Assembly (NCBI GenBank): GCA_036346375.1
Contig: JAYEVE010000748.1
Coordinates: forward strand, 248,001-312,000
Direction of reading: 5' to 3'
Origin: Guadua angustifolia
Taxonomy: Eukaryota; Streptophyta; Magnoliopsida; Poales; Poaceae
DNA: 64,000 nt
Positions within the stretch are counted from its first letter, which is position 1. Every line of letters starts with the position of its first letter. Shown here in pieces: positions 11,120-20,546 of this stretch. A program made the position numbers and the translations under genes. The notes beneath the pieces were generated by a model, which was not told where the DNA came from, searched no databases, and saw only the letters and a list, made by a program, of their open reading frames with translations.

Positions 11120-12017
11120 TGTCGACGATCGGAATCGCCAACTGCAAGAAATGAAATGGGGGTTAGTGAAGATGGGGACCCGAGCGGAGCTTGGCCCAAA
11201 CGAAGGGAGGGAACCAACGCGCTGAAGGTCGGAGCTAGGCAACAACGAGCGTGAGACGAGGTTTTATACTGGTTCGAGCCCCTGTGAAGGTAATAGCTCT
11301 ACTCCAGTTGCCTTGCGGTGGTGGTCTTTGTTGTTTTCGTGTACAGTGGTGTTACAGCTCAAGCCTAACAATGGCTATGTCTAGCGCTCGAGCTCTATGT
11401 CCTCTCTCAGGCTGCGCACCCCAGGCCTTATATCCTCCCTGTCCGCAACGGGCGGGAGATATTCCCGGATCGTGGCCTTCATGCACGTTGAAGACTGGTC
11501 AGCAACCGCTCCGGACTTGACGCGCGCGCTTGCTTCACCCCCCACGATCCGTATCTTGGTAACCGTGGGTCAAATGCACATTCTGAAACCAAAGGGGGAC
11601 TACGACACAAACGAGAGCCGGCCTGAGCTCGAGGTCGTGCGGACACCGTGCTCGAGGGCATACGCGCTCTAGGTCGCGTGCCTCGATGTATGCCCAAGTC
11701 GTGGTCGGAGCCTCCCGAGCTTGGGAGCTCACGATCAGGCTGACCGCCAAGGGTTGTCCTGCCCTCGCTGCCTAGCCCCGAGGCTCTAGGTCGAAGAGAG
11801 CACCTGAAACGACCTCGAGCCTCACCTTGCGAGCGTAGGAAGCAATCTTCTGCGGGACCCGATCCCTTGGCCGAGGTCGGGCGGAGACCACAAGGTGAAA
11901 CCTTCAGCCTTGACACCTGGCGACCCTTGATCTTCATGATGATGGTACAGATGCGGACGGCCGGCGGACACCTGGGGCGCCTCGAGTTCGGGGCCTAGGT
12001 CTTAATTGCACCCGTCA
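11120..12017 (-). repeat. 3' LTR of Tat-lineage gypsy element A
   Basis: Begins TGTCGACGATCGGAATCGCC, with the standard grass gypsy LTR features TTTATACTGGTTCGAGCCCC and a Tat-like GC-rich body. A minus-strand TATA-like box (GGATATAAGG) near 11430 agrees with minus-strand transcription. The left edge is clear; the right edge is tentatively placed after GCACCCGTCA and is uncertain because no clear polypurine tract adjoins it. A decayed piece of the same LTR (GTCGCGTGCCTCGATGTGTG) recurs at 16829-16885. Confidence 0.6.
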
Positions 12018-12196
12018 AATCATGGCTAGCACGCCTTTTGAAACGCCGTGGACTGGGTTTATCGGTGACGCACCCCACGAACCCGAGCCCCACAGCAACT
12101 GCTGAGAAAAACTTGCGACCTTGCGCTTCGTCTTCCAAGCCTCCCTGCCCAAGCAAAACTCCCCTTCTCCCTTCGACCAAATCCGCTGCGGTCGCC

Positions 12197-15101
12197 ATGG
12201 CCAAGCTGGGGAGGAGCACTCTGTCGTTTGCGAGGATGAAGGAACTCGAGTCCCTGGGGCTGATTGATCCAGTGACATGGCGATTGCCAGGCAACGAGAC
12301 CGAGCCACGGCCCAGGGACGACGAAATTGTCTACACCGAGCACTACGCCCTCTTCGGCCTGCGAACCCCGGAGAGCGAGTTCATCGTGGCGGTCCTCTCC
12401 AGCTGCGAGATCAAACTTATCAACCTGGTGCCAAACTCCATCCTTGTTCTCTCCGTCTTCTCCCATCTGTGTGAGGGGTTCCTAGGGATCCTCCCCACCC
12501 CCTCGCTTTTCTTCCGGTACTTCAGCCTCTTTCGCTTTGGGAAGGACCCCGTGGTCGGATGCCTCTATTTCTGGCTGTGGGCGGGGCTCAAGTGGTCCTT
12601 CCCCAAGCTCCAAGCTCGGGACTCCCTCAGCCCATGGTTCGAGCGGTGGTTCTACTTGAAAAAGGGGTAACTCGGCACGCTGGTGTACGAGGGGGCCCCC
12701 ATTGCTGGGAAGAAGGAGACCCCAGAGGCGGACGACCTCGAGGCCGATGAGGAGGCCATCGCCATGATACACATCTGCGCCGTGCGCGGCCTTACCGGGC
12801 AGGCGATCGCCAACGATTTCCTGCGGAACCGAGTGTCTCCCCTGCGGCGGAGGATGCATCCGTTCTACAAGATCCAGGGGCGCATCGACTCGACCCGCGA
12901 GGGTACGTTCGGTAGGTCTTCTTGCCTCGAGGTTTGCTCGAGCCCGCCCTTCGATCTTTTTCGATGGTCGTTTCCCTTGCAGCGCCGAAGGAGTCCTGGA
13001 TTGCCGCTAGGATGAGTGAGATGTTTGGGAAGCTGGCGTTCGAATACACCATCGACGACCCCGTCCCGAAGAACGTGCTCCGTCAAAAGGCCGAGGTAAG
13101 CCACCCCGACCAAGCTCCCAACTCGAGTGTCCACGAGGCCCTCCTTGACCCTCGCCTGCTCGCAGGACCACCAGGAGCTGCTCGAGACAGCCAGGAGGAT
13201 GCTCTCGCTGCCCGGTGGGGGCAAGGGCAAGAAGGGGAAGAGGAGGTCTCCCCCTGCCGGAGCGAGCCGCTAGGAGGTGAAGAAACCCCACACCGAGTGG
13301 GGTGACCGGGCCATGGTAAGGATTCTCACGGCCGAGCCCCCGAGCCCATGCCCGCGTCTTCGCTTGCTTGACATGCTTTCCCCTTCGCAGCAGTAGAGCA
13401 CGACAGCCGCCGCTAGGACCTCGAGCCCCCAGCCAGCCCAGGGCGTCCAGGCTCGGGCCCCTAGGACCAGCGCCGCGAATGACATGGTCCAGGCGCGAGG
13501 CCCGAGGCCCCAGGCTGGTGGAGCGCGAAAGCGGAGTGCCCCTACAGCGTCGGGGCAACAGGACCTTCGCCGGCCCTCGACCAGGCGGAGGTTGGTGACT
13601 CAGGTAAGTTTTTGGCCTTTTGGTTCGCTCTGCCCCGTTCGCGATTTTCCGACTTAGTGTCTGCTCTTGATCGCAGGCCTCGAGCGCCTGTGCTCGAAAC
13701 TTGCCCGTTTTGATGATGGTTGTTGTCCAGGGCGAGTTCGAGTCCCGAGGGGAGATGGACGTCTTTCGTTGGCCCGCTGCCGCCTCGGGCGCAAGCGCTT
13801 CCTTCTCGAGCCCCGAGCTGCCCCGACCGGCGAGTTCGACCAAGGGCTCGACGACTCATGCGAGGGGAACCATCCCGCGACCAGCGAGGATTACGACACC
13901 AGTGAGACAGACGCCGTCGCTGTTGCCGATCCTTTTGAGGCCGACGCGGAGGAAGGTTCCCAGGGCGCCTTGGTCGCAGCCGCGGAGTCACCCCAGGTTC
14001 GCCCGACCACGGTGGCATAGAGCGCTGAGGTCATGGTGCCACCGGCCGCCGAAGATGGCCGTGCTGCGGACGCATCTCAGGTCTGCCCGACCGAGGCCAC
14101 GTCTGGCCCCGAGGCCGCGGCACCCCAGGCCACGGAGGTTGACCACACCGCGGGAGGGCACGCGGTGGATCCGGCAGACCGCTCCCTGTCAGCCGGAGGC
14201 GAGCGGCCCCTGACTCGTCGCCAAGTCCGCGTTCTTTGCGGGCTCGCCCCGGGCGGATCGAACCCACCAGAGGGGTGGCAGAACTCTGTGTCGCCGCCGC
14301 CCGAGACTCAAGGTCTTGGCCCAAACGCTGGTGGCGGCCGAGGTCGCCACTCAAAGGCCGGCGAGAGATTTCAGACGCTGCCGACGCATCACGAAGAGTA
14401 CACCAGCAAGACGCCGAGAGCCGCCAAGACGTAAAGAGCCCTCGCGACTTCGCAGCTGGTTAGCCTAAACTCCCTTGTTTCTTTTCTTACCTCGGGTCGC
14501 CCTTCCTGTCATGAAGGCGATCGGCAACGTCTCCCAAGGGCTACAGGGTCTTCAAGAGCACGAGGACGTGTTGAGGGGCCTCCTGGACTTGGTGGAGACG
14601 CGGGAGGCTGAACGCTCCAGGCTCATCGAGACCATTGAGGTCGATCAGGGGGAGCTCGAGCAGAAGACCCAGGAGCTTGACAACCTTCGCCAGGCGATGA
14701 GGGCGCAGGAGGTAGGCCACGCGGTCAAGCTTGAGCAAACCAGGGCCTCCGAGCGCGAGCATGGCTTCAAGGCCGTGGAGCAAGAGCGCACGCGGTCGGC
14801 TAAAGCTCTTGAGACCGAGCGTGCCAAGGTCGAGGCGTTGGAGAAGGCCGCTGCGGAGCAGGCGTCTTCCTCGACGAAGGCATCCCCCGAGCTCGAGGCC
14901 AAGATCCTGGAACTCGAAGAGAAGCGCGAGCGTGCCAGCAGAGCTGCGAGGAGTGCCATGGCCCAACTCCAAGACGAGCGTCGTCGAGCCGCGGACGCCT
15001 CCAAGGAAGCCCTCCAACTGCAGAGCGAGCTTTCGACCTTGAGGGGCAGGGTGGCTGAGCTCGAGCAGGAGAAGCTTGCTCGCGAGTTGGTCGACCTGTA
15101 A
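12197..15101 (+). pseudogene. Antisense PF04195 gene (aORF) of Tat element A
   Basis: Encodes the 'putative gypsy type transposon' domain (PF04195) that grass Tat elements carry, often opposite to gag-pol; its function is unknown. It starts MAKLGRSTLSFARMKELES at 12197. The domain core (HYALFGLRTPESEF...VFSHLCEGFLGI...FFRYFSLF) spans about residues 45-125. There is one in-frame TAA at 12668, after which the frame continues. Canonical GT-AG introns are visible: donor 12903 to acceptor 12982, then donor 13096 to acceptor 13164. The last exon (14512-15101) is a long Glu/Arg/Leu-rich coiled coil ending ELVDL. Further stops, for example near 13270, make it a pseudogene. It faces the element's own integrase (15707-16800, minus strand), so the two genes are convergent. 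Confidence 0.75.
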
Positions 15102-15706
15102 AAAATGATTAAAAACAGAAAATTCTAATGGAGAAATATTTCTTTTCAGGGGCAACAAACTCTTTTGTGTCAAGCCTGTTGGTCGAGGATCTATGGTGTA
15201 CGTCTCTTCCATCTTTTGTCATGCTCCTTAGGTCATTTGCTGGCTATCTGCCCTTATCCAGCCCCCGTTGGGTCCAAGGTCGAGCAACGTCGGCCTTGGG
15301 CGCAAGATTTTAGACGTGAGCAAACGACCATGATCTGCAGAGCTGAGGAAAGGTCCAGAGAGATAGTAAATGTGACACAAGCTAGCGAGATGGCCTCACC
15401 CGGACTAATATCGAATTACGACCACGACCCTGCGTACTGCTCAATGGTCAAAGCTGCGAGGTGTGCGGCTCGAGCCCGAACACAGGGAAGAGCTGGATTG
15501 CGAAGAGAATTCGGCTTACGTGTAGCTCGACCACTGGGGGCAAACGCTAAGCTCGCGATGCTTAAACCAACAACGAGAGCGTTGGGCACGGAGGTCGCGT
15601 TCGAAGAAAAAGTCACGGACAACAATGGCATTGTAGTCACAAGCGGAAAAGATATAAAGGGCGAGAATGAAAGAACAACCTTTATTGAAATTTAAGGTAA
15701 AGAGGT
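15102..15706. other. Intergenic part of Tat element A
   Basis: Lies between the convergent ends of the antisense gene and pol. The open plus-strand frame 15165-15695 has no recognisable domain and is probably chance. Confidence 0.4.
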
Positions 15707-16800
15707 TTACACATAAAACTTCCGAAGCTGATCTATATTCCATGAGCTAGAGAGCTCTCTGCCGCCGGGCATCGCTAGCCAAGAAGGCCCGTGTGATCTG
15801 TTGAAACGACTCTATAGGGGCCCTCCCACCGTGGGGATAACTTGTTTGTGTTGGATGCTGCACGAATCCGCCTCGTGGCTAAGTCCCCAACAAGGAGCTC
15901 CTAGGTCGCATCCGACCGAGACGCATGCCTGCGGAGAGCTTGCAGGTAGTGCATTGATCGTAGCAGTGCACGGCACCTTACTTCTTCTACGAGGGCAAGG
16001 TCGAGAGACCATTTGTGCTCAAAGTCGACCTGGTCGACTGCTAACTCGGCAGAGCTCCCCAGAACCTCGTGGAGGCAGGACGCCTTGCGATCAACACGAG
16101 CTGGAAGGGTGTGGACCATGTGGCTCGGCTTGCGGTGGTACAAATGGACCATAAGACGGTGGGAAGTTCGTCCACCCAGGTTCTGTCGTAGCGTTCGAGC
16201 TCATCTGCAACTCGTTTGACGCATACGACGATTTGTCCATTGGTGCGTTCCGCCGCCGCTGTTCGGGGTGAGCGGCGAAATGGCACACTTTGATGTCGAG
16301 GCCCTCGCAAAATTCCTGGAACAACTCACTGGTAAACTGAGTACCATTGTCAGTGATAATTTTGCACGAAACCCCGTACCTGGTGACCACGAACAAGCAG
16401 AAAAAATGGACAGCCGCCCTAGCAGTGATGGTCGAGACCGGCTCAGCCTCGATCCACTTGGTGAAAGTGTCAACAGCAACGAACAAGAACTTCTTACCCC
16501 CGACCGCCTGAGGGAAGGGGCCGAGGATGTCCAGCCCCCAAGTCGAGAAGGGCCAAGCGATCGAGATGGTTTGAAGTGCGTACGTGGGTTGATGCGACTT
16601 TCGGGCATGGAACTGGCATGCTCGGCAGGTACGGACGATGTTGCGGGCATCCTGAAGCACCGAAGGCCAATAATACCCCATGCAAAAGGCCTTGCCGACC
16701 ATCGTCCTGTATGAAGAGTGCGCTCCACAGAGGCCTGAGTGTATGTCATTTAATAGGTATTTACCTTCCTCCGTAGAGACGCATCGCGTCAGAATGCCTG
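15707..16800 (-). pseudogene. Tat element A pol: integrase and C-terminal end
   Basis: The integrase end of a Ty3/gypsy polyprotein, which joins element DNA to the chromosome. Reading leftward from about 16790, it has an H2C2 zinc-binding domain (HSGLCGAHSS...CRACQFHARK). The rve core has the first Asp in WGLDILGPFPQAVGGKKF and the second in KIITDNGTQF. The catalytic Glu region is shifted to another frame (about 16250), where AERTNGQIV is seen. The C-terminal end SSSWNIDQLRKFYV and its stop lie at 15707. Frameshifts near 16250 and 15830 plus stops inactivate it. Protease, RT and RNase H are missing: the element is broken at about 16795, next to the hairpin. Confidence 0.85.
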
Positions 16801-17029
16801 GCAGCCATGCTTCTTGAACTTGCAGGGCCTCTAGGTCGCGTGCCTCGATGTGTGCCCAGGTCGTGGTCGCGTGCCTCGATGTGTCTCCTGGCAGCCATGC
16901 TTCTTGAACTTGCAGGGGCTGGTCAAGCCGCCCAGGACCTTCTCCAACGGCGACATTAGGTGCCGGCCGTTGGAGAAGGTCCTGGGTCTTTTGATCAGCC
17001 CCTGCAAGTTCAAGAAGCATGGCTGCCAG
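16797..17029. repeat. Long hairpin-forming inverted repeat with an extra partial copy
   Basis: Arms at 16888-16950 and 16967-17029 are 63 bp each, match at 58 of 63 positions by eye, and are separated by 16 bp. The outer ends are CTGGCAGCCATGCTTCTTGA and its complement; the inner ends are CTTCTCCAACGG and its complement. The five mismatches cluster in one 10-bp stretch. A third copy of the first 31 bp lies at 16797-16827 in the left-arm orientation, followed by a fragment of the element A LTR. It sits exactly where element A pol is truncated. Confidence 0.85.
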
Positions 17030-17211
17030 AGACAGAGAGCGTCCGGTACACTGAGAGGTGGAGACATGAGGTGACGTGTTTGGTTGACATGGAATGATCG
17101 CTTTGCTTTCTTTTGGTGTAATAGACTACTAACATTCTAGTTGTGGATTTATAACCTTATTTTATTTTTTGAAAATCATATTAGTGTGGAATAAGAATGA
17201 TTCATTATATT
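17030..17211. other. Short unassigned spacer
   Basis: AT-rich sequence between the hairpin and the next LTR. No coding or repeat signal was recognised. Confidence 0.4.
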
Positions 17212-18395
17212 TGTCGGTGTTTCGTAAACCGACAAGTAAATTTGTAAGTCTAGGGGCCGCGCGCTCCCTCTCCTCGAATGGTTAGACTCAGGGGGTCCAA
17301 GATGTATACTAGTTCAGGCCAAAAATCCCTACGTCCAGTTCGTGTGGTGGTTCTATATTGATTTGGGTGCGGAGGACTGCGTGATTACAAGCGAGGGCTT
17401 AAGGGCTGGCCTTGAGTGCCTCGTCCGAGTGGGAGTGGTCGAATGACTCGGTCTGGGATTTATCGAATCGGATCGAATGCCCCTCCCTGAGGGCCCTGCT
17501 TCCCTTTATATAGGCGGAGGGAACAAGTTACACGGGAGTGTGGAAGAGAAAAAGGAAAAAGTAAGGGTACGCTACGAACGGGAGTCCCGGTCTTCGGTCA
17601 TGATGACTTGACAGGCTTCTGCTCATCCCACGCCTGGGTTGGTAGACTCAACGGGCGGTGCTCCATCGGGAAGGTGCGCACTTGCCCTCTGCGCGCCTGC
17701 CAGAAGCTGACACCATAACGCTATGCCCTGACGCTGCCTCGGGACGGAGCGCGCCTCTCCACTGTGCATGACAGAACAATGAGACCGGTGCTTGACTTAG
17801 ACGGCCTCCTGGCCACCTTGGGAAGGAGCCACCGCCCCGATCCACGGTGCGTTAGCATAAGGCGGAGTGACCAAATCGAGCTCGACCGGCGACGTGGCAG
17901 TGGTCACTGAGTAAGGGCTTGTTCGGAGCGCCCGACCTGAGGCCAGGTCGGAGCCTAACGGGCGCCCGACCTAGGGCCAGGTCGAGGCCAGTTGGGCGTC
18001 CGACCTTCGGTTTGGTCAGGGTCGAGGGTCCTTCGAGACCTGGCGAGGCCTTTGGCCTGAGTTGGGCCTAAGACGGCCCATTTGGTGTTCCGGCCAATAT
18101 TCAGCAGCAATTCCATCTGTGAGGGGCGAAGACTTTGGTAATACCCCTTGGTGTGGGGTACCCCCTGGTATGGGTATTCGTCAGTAGCCCCCGGGGCCGT
18201 CCTGGAACGGGTGCATTCCTGGATGGACCCACCGCTTCCGACGGCGCGCCTTCTTCGCGAAGGTGATGCTTCGGCTTCCGACGCCCTCATTTATTCAAAA
18301 CTGCTTGGCTTCTGCGCCTTGGGCGTATAAGGGCGGTACGGTTGCCGGAGTTGGAGTAACCATTCGCCTCGCAGATTTCTGATTGCTTCGCAGCA
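17212..18395 (-). repeat. 3' LTR of Tat-lineage gypsy element B
   Basis: Starts TGTCGGTGTTTCGTAAACCG at 17212, with the grass gypsy LTR motif ATGTATACTAGTTCAGGCC. A minus-strand TATA box (CTATATAAAGGGAAGC) at about 17500-17516 shows that transcription runs on the minus strand, like the gag-pol at 34638-39411. The right edge is only tentative: it is placed at GCAGCA before a pyrimidine-rich run (CTTCTCTTATGGCTTCTTCC), which would be the complement of a polypurine tract. Confidence 0.55.
18327..18333 (+). promoter_or_regulatory. Possible TATA box for the 18409 gene
   Basis: GTATAAG in a GC-rich setting, about 80 bp upstream of the ATG at 18409, on the strand opposite to the element. Confidence 0.35.
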
Positions 18396-18408
18396 TTTAG
18401 CTTCTCTT

Positions 18409-18699
18409 ATGGCTTCTTCCCATCGCACTTCTTTTAACAGTGGGACTCCGTCGTTGATCTTCACTTCGGAAGGGAGGGTGTTCGTCTTCGAAGACGAAAA
18501 CCCGCCGGTGCTTACGGACGAGGAGGCCTTCCTCGCGGAGCTCTGGCATGACTTCGATCTCGCCAAGGATGAATGGGCGGAGCTAGACGCTACCGCACGT
18601 GATGTTGCCACTGTCGACGCGCTGATCGGGGTCGTCCCGAAGCTCGTCAAGGCGAGGGATGCCCTCATCGAGGCGGTTCGTCACGCGCGCGGCGCTTAG
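18409..18699 (+). CDS. Small acidic hypothetical protein, antisense in Tat element B
   Basis: An intact 96-residue frame from ATG at 18409 to TAG at 18697. I do not recognise the protein. It begins MASSHRTSFNSGTPSL, is acidic (many D and E in residues 20-60), and ends in an Ala/Val-rich helical stretch that finishes HARGA. A TATA-like box lies about 80 bp upstream, and a cluster of AATAAATAAATAAAG signals lies 45-60 bp downstream. Together these look like a short transcription unit opposite to the element's gag-pol. It could be a fragment of a longer antisense gene; no upstream or downstream exon was found. The intact frame and flanking signals are the only evidence. Confidence 0.45.
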   Translation: MASSHRTSFNSGTPSLIFTSEGRVFVFEDENPPVLTDEEAFLAELWHDFDLAKDEWAELDATARDVATVDALIGVVPKLVKARDALIEAVRHARGA

Positions 18700-18740
18700 A
18701 TTTGTACGACGCAAGCTACTTTTATATGTAACTTGTGCGC

Positions 18741-18759
18741 AATATAAATAAATAAAGCC
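18741..18759 (+). terminator. Poly(A) signal cluster
   Basis: Overlapping AATAAA hexamers (ATATAAATAAATAAAG) downstream of the 18409 frame, consistent with 3' processing of a plus-strand transcript. Confidence 0.4.
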
Positions 18760-18919
18760 TCGCGTCTTCTCATTTTTTCGGAACTCTTGCCATTGCGACC
18801 TTTTGGATCTTCGGTCATAGCGTTGCGTGTCGAAGTAGTAGTGTGCTTCAGGTGGTTGCTTCGATTAGGCGAGTCCGATTGGTTCGGTCGGCAGAGCCCA
18901 AGTCGGTCGGTTTCAGCCG

Positions 18920-19243
18920 GGTGCGTGCGAGCGCACTCGGTGGGTGTAGCCCCCGAGCAAGTCAGAGAGCTGGTTGGGGGGTGACTCTTGCTGGATCGGA
19001 GGGTTCTGACCCGATTTTGCCTGGGTTGGCAAGATCCGACCGGGGGGCTCATCCGACTTGGTCAGAAAAAAGTCTGACTTGGAGCGAGTGGGTGGACCCA
19101 CCGCCCCGAGCCCAGTGGATCGCATAACCCGCCTTGGTCGGTAGGGCTGACCGACTTGGTCGACGAGCTTTTGACGAGGTCGCGCGTGAGCGCACAGTGG
19201 GTGTAGCCCTTGCGGTGTCAAGAGCTGGTTGGGGGGTTACCTT
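18920..19243 (+). repeat. Two-copy repeat in Tat element B
   Basis: The segment GAGCGCACTCGGTGGGTGTA...GAGCTGGTTGGGGGGT (18920-18985) recurs at about 19178-19243 with small changes, an offset of about 257 bp. The surroundings of both copies are rich in GGTCGG. Confidence 0.6.
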
Positions 19244-19299
19244 GGATTACGACGGTGAACGATTTGGTCGGCGGGATTTAGTCGTCGTTGCCCCGATTG

Positions 19300-19700
19300 G
19301 CGTGGACGCCCAAATGCCTTTAGTCAAGTTCCCGGGATCCGAGGGTCAGTTTTACGTCATGGCTGGAGGCGGCCGTGGTCGGCGCGAATGCCCAGATGCC
19401 TCAGCGAGACTCTGGTTTCCGAGTGCTCGTTTTACGTCGTAGCTAGACGCGGCCTTGGTCGGCAGGATGCCCAGATGTCTCAGCGAGATTCTGGTTTCTG
19501 AGTGCTCATTTTACGTCGTAGCTAGATGTTGCCTTAGTCGGCGCGGATGACCGATCGCCTTGGGCGAGGTTTTAGTGCCCGAGTGCTTGTTTTATGTCGT
19601 AGCTGGACGTTGCCTTAGTCGACGCGGACAACCGATCGCCTTGGGCGAGGTTTTAGTGCCTGAGTGCTCATTTTACGTCGTAGCTAGGCACATTTGCAAG
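19300..19700 (+). repeat. About 80-bp tandem array, five units
   Basis: The marker TTTACGTCGTAGCT recurs at 19351, 19431, 19510, 19591 (as TTTATGTC) and 19672, giving spacings of 80, 79, 81 and 81 bp. Each unit also carries GGTCGGCGCG and a TTGGGCGAGGTTTTAGTGCC-type stretch. Tandem arrays between pol and the 3' LTR are known from Tat-lineage elements. Confidence 0.85.
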
Positions 19701-20539
19701 GCTGGTTTTACGCCGGAGCTAGGCGAAGGGCGTCCGTCCCGAGTCCTCATCTGGTGAGACTATTCGTGAGGAGGGCCGCTCTATCCCATTTAATACGCTT
19801 CGTCCGCAGGTGTGGGACCTGGAGGGGGTGAGCGGACGATTGTTTACCATCGTTGGTTTGAACACTGTGCTCGTGTGAGCTAATAGCGGGTAATCCGAGT
19901 GGGCCCTAGGGATCCCCGGCCTAGGATCCCTAGCGGGTATCCTTCCTTCTAAGCGCCCATTACTGGGCGACCCATGAGAACCTTTTTTACTCGCCCCAGA
20001 TCCGGACTTGGCCGTCCGCCGACCCGGAGCGCAGCTAGCTGCCACCCATCGATGGGCTCCGTGGGAGAGCGTGAAGTATGGTCTCGGACATGAGTTAAGG
20101 CGATTGGGTCGTCGTCCAACCCAACTGGAGGCCCACTGGGGGCTCGCCTCGTGCTCGTCCCTCACTCAGTTTTATGCTGGGGCAGTTAGGGTTCCACTTG
20201 GTGGATTTAGACCCTCGGTGCCCGTAGCGCTCTCGCCACCTCGAGGCCGCAGCGGCCTGGTCGGCTTTTCATACCTGTTTTGGCCTGGTCGATCCAGCCC
20301 AGAGGCGGAGATCGAGAGGCTGCGAAGCGGGTCGCCCGAAATGGCGCGCTTGTGCCTCCTGCTGGAAATTAATGCGCATGGAGGCAATTAAATGCGAGCG
20401 AAATGATTGGGGGTTGATGCGTCTCACTAGGGCCTGGCGTGGCGGTTGGACGAGACGTGCGATGCTTCGTCCGAGGCAGCGTCTGCTTTGATTGGTGTCG
20501 CTCGTCCGGCGCCCGCTCGGCCGGTGCCTATTCGGCGCC

Positions 20540-20546
20540 TATAAAT
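20540..20546 (+). promoter_or_regulatory. TATA box of the antisense gene of element B
   Basis: TATAAAT inside GGCGCCTATAAATTTGGCGC, about 150 bp upstream of the ATG at 20693. It suggests a dedicated plus-strand promoter inside a minus-strand retrotransposon. Confidence 0.5.

Noticed and set aside
11479..12466. Minus-strand ORFs opposite the start of the PF04195 gene
   Set aside because: High GC shadow frames; the plus-strand frame has the recognisable domain.
13007..14018. Long minus-strand ORF of 278 codons
   Set aside because: Shadow of the GC-rich antisense gene exons; Arg/Gly/Pro-rich with no domain.
14541..15212. Minus-strand Leu-rich ORF of 223 codons
   Set aside because: It is the complement of the coiled-coil exon; periodic Leu comes from Glu/Lys codons on the other strand.
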